Source of the DNA: Auricularia sp. M13
Taxonomy: Eukaryota; Basidiomycota; Agaricomycetes; Auriculariales; Auriculariaceae
Direction of reading: 5' to 3'
DNA length: 64,000 nt
Assembly: GCA_037042915.1 (NCBI GenBank)
Contig: CM073197.1
Coordinates: forward strand, 620,001-684,000
Positions 10,167 to 22,200 of the stretch are shown here, piece by piece. The notes beneath the pieces were generated by a model. That model ran no database searches, was not told where the DNA came from, and was given only the letters and a program-made list of their open reading frames with translations. A program made the translations under genes and the position numbers. Position 1 is the stretch's first letter. Every line of letters begins with the position of its first letter.

Positions 10167-10723
10167 GGCGTGGTGGGCATGCTCGAGACGACCGCACGAA
10201 CGTCAAGGTCGGCGTCAAGAACAGATACGCGGACTTTGACGGATTCACGGCAATCCTCTATCTCTAACTTGCAACCCATTTCCCGTCGGTAGTTTACCTC
10301 CCAAGACTTGGTTTGACATGGGAATATGTTCCCTGTATACTTAATTATGTTTCCCTGGTCATAGAATTCCTTGCGAAATGGCCCCCCAATTATTGGCCGA
10401 TTTTCTTCTATTTTGACCTCGTCGGAGTCGGCCGGCAATCGCCCCGCTTCTTGCATTTGCACCGTCAACCGCGTCCGTCCAACGACCATTCACCCTCCCA
10501 TTCCTCAAGCCCTCACCCCTCCCGTCCGCATCAGGTGTCTGCCACATATACCATCACCATTGGCCTTCTTCAAGTTACCATCCACAACAGCATCTGGATC
10601 AAGCTCCCCCGCAGTGTGCGCCAGAGGGGCTCCTGCAGCCAGCGCGACTTGTGCCGCCCGCCCATCACGCTCGAAGGGCGTTCATCGTCGGCATCGCCGT
10701 CTCACGCCCAGACCCGCCCACGG
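10167..10723. repeat. 557-bp inverted repeat, left copy
   Basis: Reverse complement of 31017-31573 with almost no mismatches (positions sum to 41740), including identical predicted peptides in opposite orientation. Similarity continues weakly for about 20 bp past 10723. The SINE-tail module lies inside it. Confidence 0.9.
10265..10432 (+). repeat. Dispersed SINE-body module
   Basis: Contains the shared motifs CAAGACTTGG, TTGACATGGGAATATGTTCC, TTAATTATGTTTCCC and CCGATTTTCTTCTATTTT. These are also found in the two SINE copies and near 41 kb. Confidence 0.75.
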
Positions 10724-11690
10724 GCTATAACATTGAGAGTCACGCGAGCAGCACAACATACCCGCCCGGTACGGGTACGGAGCCCATGACCAGAAACGCC
10801 CATCGCGCCCAATGATGTGTTTGCGTTTGCGCGCGTATGGGTAATGAATGGGCAATGATACGGCCGCGTCGTGGGACTCGACGGACAACGAGCAAGAGGA
10901 GAACTCCTGCGTCCGATGTCGTCGAGGAATTCGACGTCCCGCTCAAGCAGGACCCGCCCACTGCGTGCACGAAGGCGCGCATGGACTGCTTCGACCGCCC
11001 GACGTTGCCGTATCCATCCGCTGCAACGCTGCAACAACTTTGTCATTGCTGAAGACAACGAGCTGTCAGGCATCCGGCGCCTGTCGCAGGCCCCCTGCTC
11101 GTCAGCTCCGTCGAGGGCGATGACGCGCCCGCGCCCTCCCACAACCGTCCTGCCGCACTTCTGGCACTGGATGAAGATGTTCAGATGTCGGGTTGCCCGA
11201 GGAGACGCCCACGCATCGCGGGCCAGGCCGCGTCCCCCTGACGCTGGCGCGGCTGGAATCGAGCAGCAGCGGGTCGTTCACGAAGCACGGTGACTGTGAG
11301 CCAGACGTATCGGACGTATCGACGGTGCTTGGCCGGTGATGCCGCACGGACAGCGGACACGCGAGATGTACTTTCTTCAAAATAGCAGCAGCGTGTGCGG
11401 CTGCGATGGGGTTGCTGCTGGATATCTGGATGACGCCCGAGCCCGGACCCGTCTTGACCTCGCTCTCGTCATTGCTGGCGTCAACCGCAACCATCGAGTC
11501 CTGCGTGCTTCGCGCCATCGAGTCTTGCCAGTCAGAGTTGAACGACGTTGTTTCTTTATTGCTTTACTTGCACTACTCGGAACATCTGATGCTGACGTCT
11601 ATCTTTTTTGCAGCATCATCAGTATATCAGTATATACAGGAGGGCATCCGCCGCCGCCAGTTGCGCTCGCATTCGGGCTTGCGCGCGTCG
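10724..11690. other. GC-rich sequence with broken coding-like frames
   Basis: Frames on both strands look coding-like: plus 10837-11052 ends in KARMDCFDRPTLPYP, and minus 11102-11518 begins MARSTQDSMVAVDASNDESE. None continues into a consistent gene. The minus frame could be an N-terminal exon of an unrecognised protein. Confidence 0.35.
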
Positions 11691-12150
11691 TCTGCAGGAG
11701 GGGAGCCCGCGTCGTCTGCAGGAGGGGAGCCCGGCTTTCAGCGTTGTATCGAATCTGCTGCGTCTGATCGAAGCGGAAATCGAGCTCGAGTCGGCACTGG
11801 GCTCGCCAAGAAGCATCCTACACAAGCTCCCGTATGTCACTTAGGTGCTTCACCCTTATGGTCTTCTCTGACCGTCGAGTCTGATAGCGCACGTGGACGA
11901 AAGATGACTGGAAGCTCCTCGACGCGTCCTTCTCCGCCGTGTGTCAGGAACAGGGGCTCAACGTCGATGAGGTCGAGCCGAAGATGGGTCGACCGCTTCT
12001 TTGCGGTGTTGGCTGAGGAAGGACGCAGCGTGTCTTTGAGGAGCTGTCGGGAGAATGGACATGGTACGTTCAGACCTGTGTTTATCTGTTGGAAAGCTTG
12101 GCTAATGGGTGCTGTAGGGACAAGATCCTGCGGCACGTTGTTGCCCTCCG
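11690..12150 (+). pseudogene. Exon fragments of an unrecognised protein, joined to PRP8 sequence
   Basis: The fragment starts with AFSVVSNLLRLIEAEIELE. After a candidate intron (GTATGT at about 11830) it reads RTWTKDDWKLLDASFSAV, VDRFFAVLAEEGRSVSF and EELSGEWTWDKILRHVVALR, with candidate splice sites (GTACGT donor, TGTAG acceptor near 12117). Frame changes near 11990 and 12030 break it. The order and splice signals look like a once-real gene. I do not recognise the family. It runs straight into PRP8 exon sequence near 12150, so it is a chimeric junction. Confidence 0.5.
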
Positions 12151-12446
12151 GGTACATCAGCGCTGAGGAGACCGTCGCGATCTACACTTCCACCATCCGT
12201 TGGCCGGAGAGCCGTAAGTTCGCGCCGATACCCTTCCCGTGAGTGTACTCATCTTTCCCGCGTTGGGTTGGCGAACTGATGGTTTGTGATAAAGGCTGTT
12301 GTCGTATAAGCATGACACGAAGCTACTCGTTCTTGCGCTCGAGAAGCTCAAGGAGGCGTACAGCGTTAAGGGTCGCTTGAACCAGTCGCAGCATGAGGAG
12401 TTGGCGCTCATTGAGCAGGCGTATGACAACCCGCATGAGTGTCAGT
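12150..12446 (+). pseudogene. PRP8: PRP8 exon fragment, copy 1
   Basis: Encodes [30 protein letters not shown], then after an intron [32 protein letters not shown] and [15 protein letters not shown]. This matches the region near residue 900 of PRP8, the U5 snRNP scaffold at the spliceosome core. The intron (GTGAGT donor, AAAG acceptor) sits at the same place as in copy 2 at 14338-14391, so this is a genomic duplicate rather than a cDNA copy. It is roughly 88 percent identical to copy 2 by eye. It stops at an intron donor (GTCAGTGAC), where copy 2 begins. Confidence 0.85.
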
Positions 12447-12448
12447 GA

Positions 12449-14676
12449 CCTAGGCCGCACCCTGCTCTCGGACGTGACAGACGTCAACTCATCGCATCTG
12501 TTCGACAAGACGGCGTTTTTCACTGTGAAGGCGCTCAACATGGCCATCCCTGGAGGCCCGAAATTCGAGCCGCTGTACCGCGACATGGACACGTTTGACG
12601 AGGACTGGAACAAATTCAACGACATCAACAAGGTCATCATCCGCCAGCAAATTCGCATAGAGTACAAGGTCGCCTTCCCGCACCTTTACAACTCGCTTCC
12701 GCACTCGCTTCCGCGCTCCGTCCATATCTCGACCTACCACGTCCCGAAGAACATCTACATCCGTACCGAGGACCCGACCTACCAGCCTTCTACTTCGACC
12801 CGCTCATCAACCCCATAGCCGCGCGCTCGTACGCCCCGAAGAACGCGCCCCTCGTCTCGCACGGCCCCAACGCCTCGGATGACGACGACTTTGTCATCCC
12901 ATGCGACATGCAGCCGTTCCTCGAGGACAAGTTGAGCGGAGGACGTTCCGCTGGTCAAGAATTGGTACCTCGAGCACTGCCCGCCCGGGCAGCCCGTCAA
13001 AGTCCGCGTGTCGTACCAGAAGCTACTCAAGTGCTTCGTGCTCAATGAGCTCAAGTGGCACCCGCCCAAGGGTATGACGAAGAAGAATCTCTTCCGCGAG
13101 CTCAAGAACACCAAGTTCTTCCAGACGACGAAGCTCGACTGGGTCGAAGGGGTTTGCAAGTCTGCCGCCAGGGATACAACATGCTCAACTTGTTGATCCA
13201 CCGCAAGGTTTGCCCTCAACTGCTGTTGTTCCCACGTATTTGACGTCTAATTATTGCTTGTAGAACTTGAATTACCTGCATCTGGATTACAACATGAACC
13301 TGAAGCTGGTCAAGACGCTCACGACCAAGGAGGGCAAGAAATTGTGTTTCGAAAAACACGTCCCACCTGTTTCGTGAGATCCTGCGCCTGACGAAGCTCA
13401 TTGTCGATCGCGTTCCAGCTCTTCGATGCACTGCAGTACATCTTCGCGCATATTGGCGCCTTGACGGGCATGTACCGTTATAAGTACAAGGTATGGCGCG
13501 CCCTTCTGTGTTCCTCACTGTAGCTGCGTGCTGAGCTGACTATTCGTGTAGCTCATGCGGCAAGTACGGATGTGCAAGAACCTGAAGCATTTGATCTACT
13601 ACCACTTCAACACGGGGCCAGTGGGCAAGGGCCCTGGTGTGGGCTTCTGGGCGCCGGGCTGGCGCGTGTGGCTCTCCTTCATGCACGGCATCGTCCCGCT
13701 GCTCGAGCGCTGGCTCGGCAATCTACTTGCGCGCCAGTTCGAGGGCCACAATAGCAAGGGCATCGCGAAGACCGTCACGAAGCAGCGAGTCGCACTACGA
13801 CCTCGAGCTCCGCGCGGCGGTTATGCGCGATGTTCTGGACATGATGCCCGAGAGCATTAAGCAGAATAAGGCGAAGACGATCTTGCAGCATTTGAGCGAG
13901 GCTTGGCGCTGCTGGAAGGCGAACAGTGCGTTTATAATCTTTCTTAACCCCTGGTGTTGCGTTGGCTAATGAGCGATTGGCAGTTCCTTGGAAGGTGCCT
14001 GGTATGCCCACCGCAATTGAGAATATCATCTTGCGGTACATCAAGAGCAAGGCTGACTGGTGCACATCGTGCGCATAGCTCATTGTGTTGTTGGGGGACA
14101 TGAAACTTACCGAGTGGTTTCGCAGGGTTGCGCACTACAATCGCGAGCGTATTCGTCGCGACAATCGACAAGGCTGTTGTCAAGAAGAACCTCGGTTGTC
14201 TGACGCATCTGTACCTCAAGGCCGAGCAGGAGCGCCAGCACGCGTACCTCAAGGACGCGCCGAGGAGGCCGTCGCGATCTACACTTCAACCGTGCGTTGG
14301 CTCGAGAGCCGCAAGTTTGCGCCAATCCCTTTCCCGTGCGTGCACTCGTCTTTGGCCTTATACTGTCGAGCTCATGGTTTTGCGATGCAGGCTGTTGTCG
14401 TATAAGCATGATACGAAGCTGCTTGTCCTTGTGCTCGAGAAGCTCAAGGTGGCGTACAGCGTGAAAGGTCGTTTGAACCAGTCGCAGCGTGAGGAGTTGG
14501 CGCTCATCGAGCAGGCGTACAACAACCCGCATGAATGTCAGTGACACATTTTTTTCTTGTCCGTGACTGTGTTCATTCGTCCGTGTCTCATTTTAGGTCT
14601 GTCGCATATCAAGCGTCTGCTGCTGACACAGCAGACCTTCAAGGAAGTCGGCATTGAGTTCTTCGATACATATTGA
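12449..14676 (+). pseudogene. PRP8: PRP8 fragment, copy 2, broken
   Basis: Covers roughly residues 340-950 of the approximately 2,350-residue PRP8. It reads from [18 protein letters not shown] through [86 protein letters not shown] and [15 protein letters not shown] to KEVGIEFFDTY. Several introns are kept (for example 13205-13263 and the one before LMRQVRMCK near 13555). Lesions: a segment is missing between LEDK and DVPLVKNW near 12930; frameshifts occur near 13160, 13350 and 13790; and stops fall inside exons. The RT-like, endonuclease-like, RNase H-like and Jab1 domains are not in the window. It cannot make PRP8; an intact copy must be elsewhere. Confidence 0.9.
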
Positions 14677-15300
14677 GTGAGCTCAACGGCACGACGAGCA
14701 GACGCACAGACGAATGTGTAGCCCGCCATCCAGGCCGCAGTGTACATGTTGCCCTTGCGCCCCTGTCTGCAATATATCATCGTGCATCTCAAACGTCCGC
14801 AATCCAACAGGCTGGCGCGAGCGCGATTCAAAGCAAGGCTCAGTGCTTGGTGCTTCCCTTTGTCCGCGAGCTTGAGCCTGAGCGGCGCGCGCGAGTGGCA
14901 GCCCGCAGAATGTGATGTCGATTCGCGCTACCAAAGTGCTGCTCAGACATGACACGAGGCACGACGATTGGACGCGCGAGGAGACGCGGCATTTGGCAAA
15001 GTTGGCGGTGTGCGCGCGCTACGCGAGCTGGCGTGAGACTCGCGTGCTGCCAGTGGCGTGAGGGTGAGGAACGTGACAGAGCGAGAGGCGCCACGGCGCC
15101 CAACATGCGTTGAGCTCGCTGTAAAAACGAAGTACACTTGGTCAGTCCTCTGTCTATGTTCTCCCCGAATGCATGAGTCGTGTGAGAGGAAGCGGTCTCA
15201 GTGCAAATTCACTCCAAGAACTATACGACTTGCTTGCCCGCAGCTAAAGACCCGCTCACTCAGCTCAAGCCGCAGTCAGAGGTAGGCTGGTTGAAAACAC
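14677..15300. other. No gene recognised
   Basis: PRP8 similarity ends at a stop at 14674-14676. Beyond it only short overlapping frames are seen, with no repeat partner noticed. Confidence 0.4.
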
Positions 15301-15309
15301 TTGAATTCA

Positions 15310-17900
15310 AATCAGAGACTCCGTATGTACACAATATGAACTCCTGGTTCTACTTCGGAGCGCGATACAATAAGTACAATACGGGTCGTAGGTCGTAGGT
15401 GCATATGGTTTTCTGTGTCATCCGTCGTCTCGAGTCTGCCCTGCCGCAGAGCCACCGCGCGCTGCAGCGCGAGTCGCGACTCCTCGTATGAACGCTGCAC
15501 AAGCCGGTGCGCGCGGCGGTGCCAATCGGACAACACGCGGTCTCGCGCGCGGAGACCTTTCGATTGATAAGAGCACGAGAGGCCTGAAATGATAAACAGT
15601 CAGCGTTGGAAAGGAAACCTATACCATCCTGAAAAGACGACTTGACGTACCATAGAGTGCCACAGAGCATTCAAGCTCGTTCAACGCTGCCAGCCGCCAG
15701 GATGTCGAACGGCGCGGCGCGCGATGGATCTGAAGCGAGAACCGTCAATAATATCGAGCAAATCGACGCATCGAGATCGAAGGGACTGACCTGATAGATA
15801 CGGTGCGCTGCACGCACAACGGCGAGTTTGCGCAGCCACAGCGTGACGGCGCGTCTGACCTGCGTTCACATCGTGAGCAATGTATTCTGAGCTCGTCCAA
15901 GTCGACGTGACGCACCAAGGACGATCAGCGCGCCCCGTTGATCTTGAGCACCAGGTTGTGGATTGGGGCAGTGCAGAAAGGATCTGGAGAAAAATATGAA
16001 CTGTCAGAGACGCGCTCGTCGGTGAGGATGCGTTGACGTACCGAAGCCAGAGCAGCACCAGCTGTCGTCCAATCGTACATGACGCCCTGCTGCACTGCCA
16101 AACGGTAGATATGGATTGTTGATCTTGAGCGCCACGTTGTGGACCAGCCAGGTTGTGCACCAGCGCGATGCGAAGAGAATCTAAAAAAAAAAAACTAAAT
16201 TAAACAGTCAGAGGCACGCTCATCGAATAGCGAAGACGACTTCACGTACCGAAGACATGCACAAACGGACGTTGTAGCGTGTTGATCTTGAGCGCCAGGT
16301 TGTGGCGCAACGCGACCAGAGTCTGTAAAGGCGAAAATTCGGTCAGGGACGAGCTCAGGCAAATGGGCGAAGACGACTGACGTAAGTGAATAAATGAGCA
16401 GCATAGAACTCATTCGACGATGCAGCAGCGTAGCGACGTGATGGAGCTGCGTCAAAAGGTCAGCTGCGCCACGCAGTTGGCAAGGACTCTAGGTTCACAG
16501 TGGTTGGACGAGCACCCGCAACCGTTCGGCGGCCTGACAATACAGGGGCCAATTCAGGTGGCTGCGCTTATCGATGGGCGCAGGCGACTACGAAGAGGAC
16601 GCTTAATTTGGCGTTGACAGGGACGAACAGCCGTTCGGCAGTCTGGGTGAAAAAAACAGTCAGTACGCGATCGTATGACGCTGGAACGTGATGTACCTCT
16701 ATTGGAACGCGCACTGCGATGGTCATCCAGCTGGAATAGACAAAGATTTTGAAGTGCCTCTGTTCATGGCGCGTCATTCCCTGAAACAGCACTTCCAGCA
16801 GCTACGGCGCGGCGCACCAGCGCGCTTGGTATTCTGTACAGAAGCCAGAGTCGCTGCATCAGCGCAATTTCCGAATGGAAAAGGGCATGGCCTACAGTTT
16901 GTTCTTGCAGTAGCGGTAGCAACGAGCGGGACGCTCGGGACGATGAGCTCGACGTCGCCTGCAGGTATCTGAGCAACGTCAGCGCTCCTGAAGGCATACC
17001 AAGCTCGAGCAAATCAACCAATAGAAGAGGACTCACTTACATGTAAGATATGGTGTGCTGCCACCAATACTACGGCGAGTTTGCGCACAGGCAGCGTGAT
17101 GGCCCGTCCGACCTGCGACACATCGTCAGCAATGCATCCAGAGACCGTCAAAGTCAACGTGACGCACCGAGGACGATCAGCGCGCCGTGTTGATCGTGAG
17201 CGCCAGGTTGTGGCGCGGCGCAACGCGATCAGAGTCTGTACAGGCGAAAAATCCGTCAGGGACAAGCTTAGGCAAGCTAAGACGACTAACGTACGGGAAT
17301 ACAGGGGCAGAAAAACGGCCGTTCGGCCATGCAGCGTAGCGGTGGTATCATCGAGCTGCGTCTAACGGTCAGCGGTGTCACGCAGGTGTAGAGGACTAAA
17401 CATACCCAGAGGTTGGATGAGCAACCGCGACCGTTTGGAAGAGCAGCATGGCCCCCGATCCACATAAGTAGTTACGCCAGTCCATAGACGCAAGCGACGA
17501 AGACTGCGCGAGAATCGGCGGCGGCACGGACAAGAAGCCTTTCGGAGCTCTGGACAAAAACAGTCAGTGCGCGATTGAAAGGCAATGGACCGCGACATAC
17601 CTCTTGGAACACGCACTGTGATGGTCATGCAGGGCCCATAGACGAGGAATGCGAGTCCCTGGTCAATTTCTTCACGTGGATTCACCGCTGGTCAATTTCT
17701 TGCCGCGCATTCACCGCGCTCGACGAGCACGACGCTCAGCAGAAATGCGTCTTGCCGTAACGACAGCACCGCGGCGTGTCAGTGAGATCTGCATATATCT
17801 GCTGCGTCAGTGTTGCCGCTGCATGCGAAGGATATATTGCTCTGACTTACTGGCAGCTCTACGGTTTGTTCTTGAGCTCTACGGTCTGTTCTTGCAGGCG
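15310..17900 (-). pseudogene. Decayed tandem module with exon-intron traces
   Basis: The block 16267-16770 recurs, diverged, at 17185-17650, and 15790-16010 matches 17040-17280. Four copies of an exon-like segment (minus strand HNLALKIN or variants) lie near 15950, 16130, 16290 and 17200, each followed by a GTACGT-like donor. Other recurring pieces read as TITVRVP/TIAVRVP and SKGLRARDRVLSDWHRR. Stops interrupt every reading. It looks like a gene duplicated in tandem and then degraded. No family recognised. Confidence 0.5.
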
Positions 17901-17984
17901 GAATGATCTTTGGCAGTTCGGGTGGAAGCGGGCCCCAAACGTCGCGGGAAGAAATACAAGTAGCGACGACATAAAGCCTTCACG

Positions 17985-18985
17985 AACGATCGTGCCGCGG
18001 CCTCGCCGGATGGACGTCGACGGCGGCACAGGGTCGCCTTCCGGGCGAGCCCACTCCTCCAGCAGGTGCGCCGCAAGTTGGCTCGAGCTCGGTGCTGTCC
18101 CACGAAACCTTGACTCCCGATCGTGATTCCACGGGTTGCCCAGGTTGCGCGTGCGCTGGAACGGCAGCCGCATCGTGCAGAGCCACTCGATGGGAAATGG
18201 CGTGCCCCAATCCCCGGCCTCCTTGTCCTCGCCCACGTCCAATGTCCTTATCCTTGTCCCCTCCCTTGTCCTCGGCGAGCGGCAGCGCCAGCTCCGAGCG
18301 CCCCGCCGAGCCTCCCTCGCGCACTGCGTTAATCGCCGCTGGAAACGCGGAGGTGAACTCGAGAATTTACGGGCGCTCAACACGTTCCCGCTGCTGCTGT
18401 CCGCGTGCTGCACCGGCTCGACCGTGTTGGGCTCGCGCGCAGCAGCTTGCTGTCCCACGTGTCCGCGCCGCGTGCAGGTCCCCGTACGAGATGGGCTGGT
18501 GCGCCTTCCCGAGCTCGGGCAGCGCGGACGCCTGCTGCATCGGCGACTTCTCGTGCTGGACCCGCGAGGACGTGTAGTCAAGCGTGTCGCCCGGCGTGAG
18601 CGGCGGAGGAATATGCGCAACGGCATGGCCGACTGATTCACGAGCGTGGAGTCCGTCGCGTCGCTCTTGCGCTGTGGCTTGTCATCGGGATTGGGCGGTG
18701 TGAGGTTGCCAGAGCCCGCGGACAGCGTGCGTCAGCCGGGCGCAGTGAGTGGCCGTTGAAGAAGTGCACGGCGCGCGCTCGAGGTGTGCCTGCGGGCGGA
18801 AGTTGACAAATGCGCAGTTTGAGCGCGCGATAAGGAACATGGACGTGACGCCGCCCTCGCTCCCTGGCATCCCTGTGGCCCTGCATTGAAGAACGCGCGT
18901 AACTCCTCCTCGTTTGCGTCGGACGGTATGTTGCCAACCCACATTACCCACTCGGACCGCGACGCCGGCACCGTCGCGTGGTAGG
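17985..18985 (-). pseudogene. Remnant of an RRM + YTH domain RNA-binding protein
   Basis: On the minus strand near 18975 the text SEWVMWVGNIPSDANEEELRAFF opens an RRM. In a shifted frame, FLIARSNCAFVNFRPQAHLE and FFNGHSLRPADARCPR continue it. Near 18110-18230, GD-WGTPFPIEWL, RLPFQRTRNLGNPWNHDRE and V-SWDSTELEP give the last part of a YTH domain. RRM followed by YTH is the layout of fungal YTH (m6A-reader type) proteins. The aromatic-cage half of YTH is missing, and frame changes separate the blocks. Its upstream edge lies next to the truncated TOR gene. Confidence 0.8.
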
Positions 18986-19002
18986 CCCGGCGAGCGATGC
19001 CC

Positions 19003-19262
19003 GAACCAAGTTGCTCACTTCGTAGAGTGACGCGGCCACGCGGGAGGTGCCATGATGGTGCCAGCGGCTCGTGACGCTGAGCACAACTCTGCGCACGGCT
19101 CGCAGGGGTTGGGTGCTGGCCAGTTTGCTCTTGTGATTGAACGACCTCCTGGCGCTCAGCAGTGCATATTAGAATGCCTGGGCCAGCGGTGGGGAGCAGA
19201 AGGGTCGCGACTGGGGCATCGGAGTCGCCGGCAAGTGGGCGACCGGGGACTTGGTCGGAGTG
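19003..19262. repeat. Segment shared in part with 42547-42660 and 30319-30392
   Basis: Sequence from ACCAAGTTGCTCACTTC to about 19110 recurs near 42547-42660. The part next to TOR (about 19180-19262) resembles 30319-30392. Read on the minus strand, both give a Pro/Ser/Thr stretch of the type TPTKSPVA-LP-TP. It directly abuts the end of TOR homology. Confidence 0.6.
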
Positions 19263-22200
19263 TGCGTGAGCGCCGTCTCCAGCGCAGCCGTCATCATATC
19301 CTAACAATTCGCCATCAGCACCAACGTCCCTTCCCCAAGTTGAAAACGTACCTGATAATCCGGCCCCACAGCGACCCACACCGACAGAAACGACACGGGC
19401 AACAACTTGCGCCCCAGCTCGACCGCAATCGGGCCGTCCAGATGCAGCAGGCTCAAACAGCTCCGGAGCGCGGGGCTGGGCGACTCCTTGAGCAGCTCCG
19501 CGCACAGCCGGTGCAGCCAGTCGTGCCAGTCGGCCGTGGCGGACGTGTCGCACACCGCCCGCAGGACGCGCGTCTTGACGCCCTGCGCCGCGCGCGCCGC
19601 CGGCTCGGGCGCCGGCGCGGGCTGCGCGTGCGCGAGCACCAGCTCGCTCTCGTCCACCGCGCGCTCGCCCGCGACGAGCCGCGCCACGACGCGCGCGTAC
19701 CGCGCGTGCTGGATCCCGTGGCGCTTGATCGCCTACACACGAAAGCTCAACACCGACGTCGCAAAAAGGGGGGAGGGGAGGTGAAATGGCTTACCGCATC
19801 GACCAGCGGCACGAACAGCGCATAGTCCGCGCCCGCGCGCGCGGCGAGCGCCGCGAGCGCGTCCATGACGGCCTCGCGCAGCTCCTCGCTCTCGCCCTCG
19901 AGCGCGCGCACGAACGGGTGCACGACGAGACTCAGCATCGCGCCCATGTCGACGCGCGCGGCCATCGCCTCCACCGCGCCCACCGCCGTCCTTCTTACCG
20001 CCCAGTCGCCGTCCTCCTCCGTCGCCCTGACGACGGCGGGCAGCACCAGCGCGAGGTACGGCGCGAGACACACCGCGAGCGGCGCGAGCGCGCGCAGGAC
20101 GTGCATCCGCGTCGCGGGGCGCTCGGCCGGGTCGAGCGCGGCGAGGAGCAGCGGGACGAGGCGCGGCGCGAACGCGCCGAGCTCGCTGTCCATCGCGCGT
20201 GCGAGCGCCTCGACGAGCGTCGCGAGCGCCAGCCGCAGCGCCGGCGCGGCCGCCCAGAGCGCGTGCACGAGCTCCAGCAGCTGCGGCAGGTACGCGCGCA
20301 CGTGCGCGCCGATGATCCCCACCAGGATCGCCAGCTGCTGCAGGTGGAACTCCTGGTAGCGCACCGTCGACTCGCGGATCACGCTCGCGAACGTCGGCAC
20401 GATCTGCGCGGCGAGCGTCAGCCAGCGGACGGGGGCGGGATGGGGACGGGGGCGCTGGGGGTGGGGGCAGTGGTGGTGTGATTGGGGTCGAGGCGTACCT
20501 GCGGCAAGAACACGACGGCGCTCAGCCCCTGCGTCTTGAAGATGCTCATAATGGCCTCAACAGCCACATGATGGGCAGCATCCTTCAACGGGTTCTCCAA
20601 AATCTCCAACAACGCCCTCACGGCGACCCTCAAATAATACTCCTCGCCCGCCGCGCCGCCGAGCGGCACAGCGACGTCGATCCCGCCCTGCCGGACGACA
20701 GTAGCAGCAAGCGCATCGTCCTCCCCGAGCGGCGCGCGCCGCTGCGGGTCGACCGCGCCGAGGATGCCGAGCACCTTGACGGCCTCCTCGCCCGGCATCC
20801 TCGCGAGCAGCGGCAGCAGCGCGGCGTACTCGACGAGCGGGCGCACGACGAAGCCCGTCCCGCCGCACACGCGCCCGAGCGCGCCGACGGCTGCCGGCCG
20901 CGCGTCTTCGAGCGCCGTCAGCACGGCCGCCATGATCTCCGGCAGCCGCCCGGACGCCTGCACCTCGGCCCCGGCCACGGCGGCCAGCTCGCCGATGGCG
21001 TTGAGCGCCGCGGTGGATTCGGCTGGTGCGGCCGAGGATGTGGCGGGCAGGAGGACGGCGAGCATTTGCCGGGCGTAGGGCGCGATGTGCGCCCCGGCTG
21101 AGCGCGTTGCGAGCGCGAGGAGCCCGGCGGCTGAGGCGCGTGCGCGGGAGGTGGGCGCGTGTTGTAGGTCGGCGATGAGCTGCAAGCGGGCGTCAGCGCG
21201 AGCTTATTTCAGCGGGGCAGAGCGGCTAGGCATGTGCGGTGGGCGTGGACAACGAGCATGCCGAGGTACTCGCCGCCGCCGACGCGCGCGATGGTGCTCG
21301 TCTAGCACACCCGCCACGTCGCGCGCGGCCAGCGGAAGGATCCAACAGGAGAGGGCGAGAAGAAATTGGAGAGAAGAAAACCAAACACACCTGCGCAACG
21401 ACCCCCCTCAACGCCGGCAACACATAAGCGGGATTAAGCAGCGCAAGCCGGCCGGCGAGCGCGAGCGCCGCGCGGCGCACGGGCAGCGCGGCGTCGTGCA
21501 CGGCGAGCAGCACGCCGCGCGCGTGCTCGGCCTGCGCGAGGTGCGCGTCGAAGCGCTCCGTTAGCGCGCCCAGCACGTCGGCGCGGATCGTCGGGTCTGC
21601 GCGGGCGAAAGGGGTTAGCGCAAATTCCAGGACGAACGAGGCGAGATGGGTGGACGAGGCGGCGGGGAGGGTGCGGGGTGGATGGGTGCGGCTTGTATGT
21701 ACGTATACTCGCGCTATGGAAGAACGAGGCGAGGACGAGGCGGCGGCGAGGGTGGATGTATGTATACTCGCGCGAATAGACTCACCAGGATCAGCCACGC
21801 CCACCCTAACGAGACACCCGAGCACCTCGTGCACGATGCCCGTCGCGTGCTGGCTCATGTGGTACACCGTCGCGTCGCGCAGCAGCAGCGCCGCGCACGT
21901 CTGCGCCGCCGCGCGCCGCACGCCCGGCGCGGGGTGCGAGATGTACGGGAGGGCGGCGTCGCGGATGAATTCGGTTAGGGTGTGTTCTGTGGGTGAGGGG
22001 TGTTAGCTGGGTGCGGGGTGGGGAAGGGCGGGAGGATGGGTGGGATGGGTAGGCGTGAAGGGGAAGGAGGAAGGGCGCGCGAGTGGGCGGATGTAGGGGT
22101 GCGCGCGCTTAAGCGACGGGTGGAGAGGCACGAGTGAACGAGCGCAGGCGGGCGCGCGCGTGGTCGAAGGAAGAAAGTAGGGGCGTGCGCGCGAGGGCGG

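Noticed and set aside
12779-13219. Minus-strand ORF opposite PRP8
   Set aside because: Shadow of PRP8 exon sequence on the plus strand.
19786-20481. Long plus-strand frames opposite TOR as genes
   Set aside because: They are antisense shadows of GC-rich TOR exons; the minus strand has consistent exons and protein similarity.
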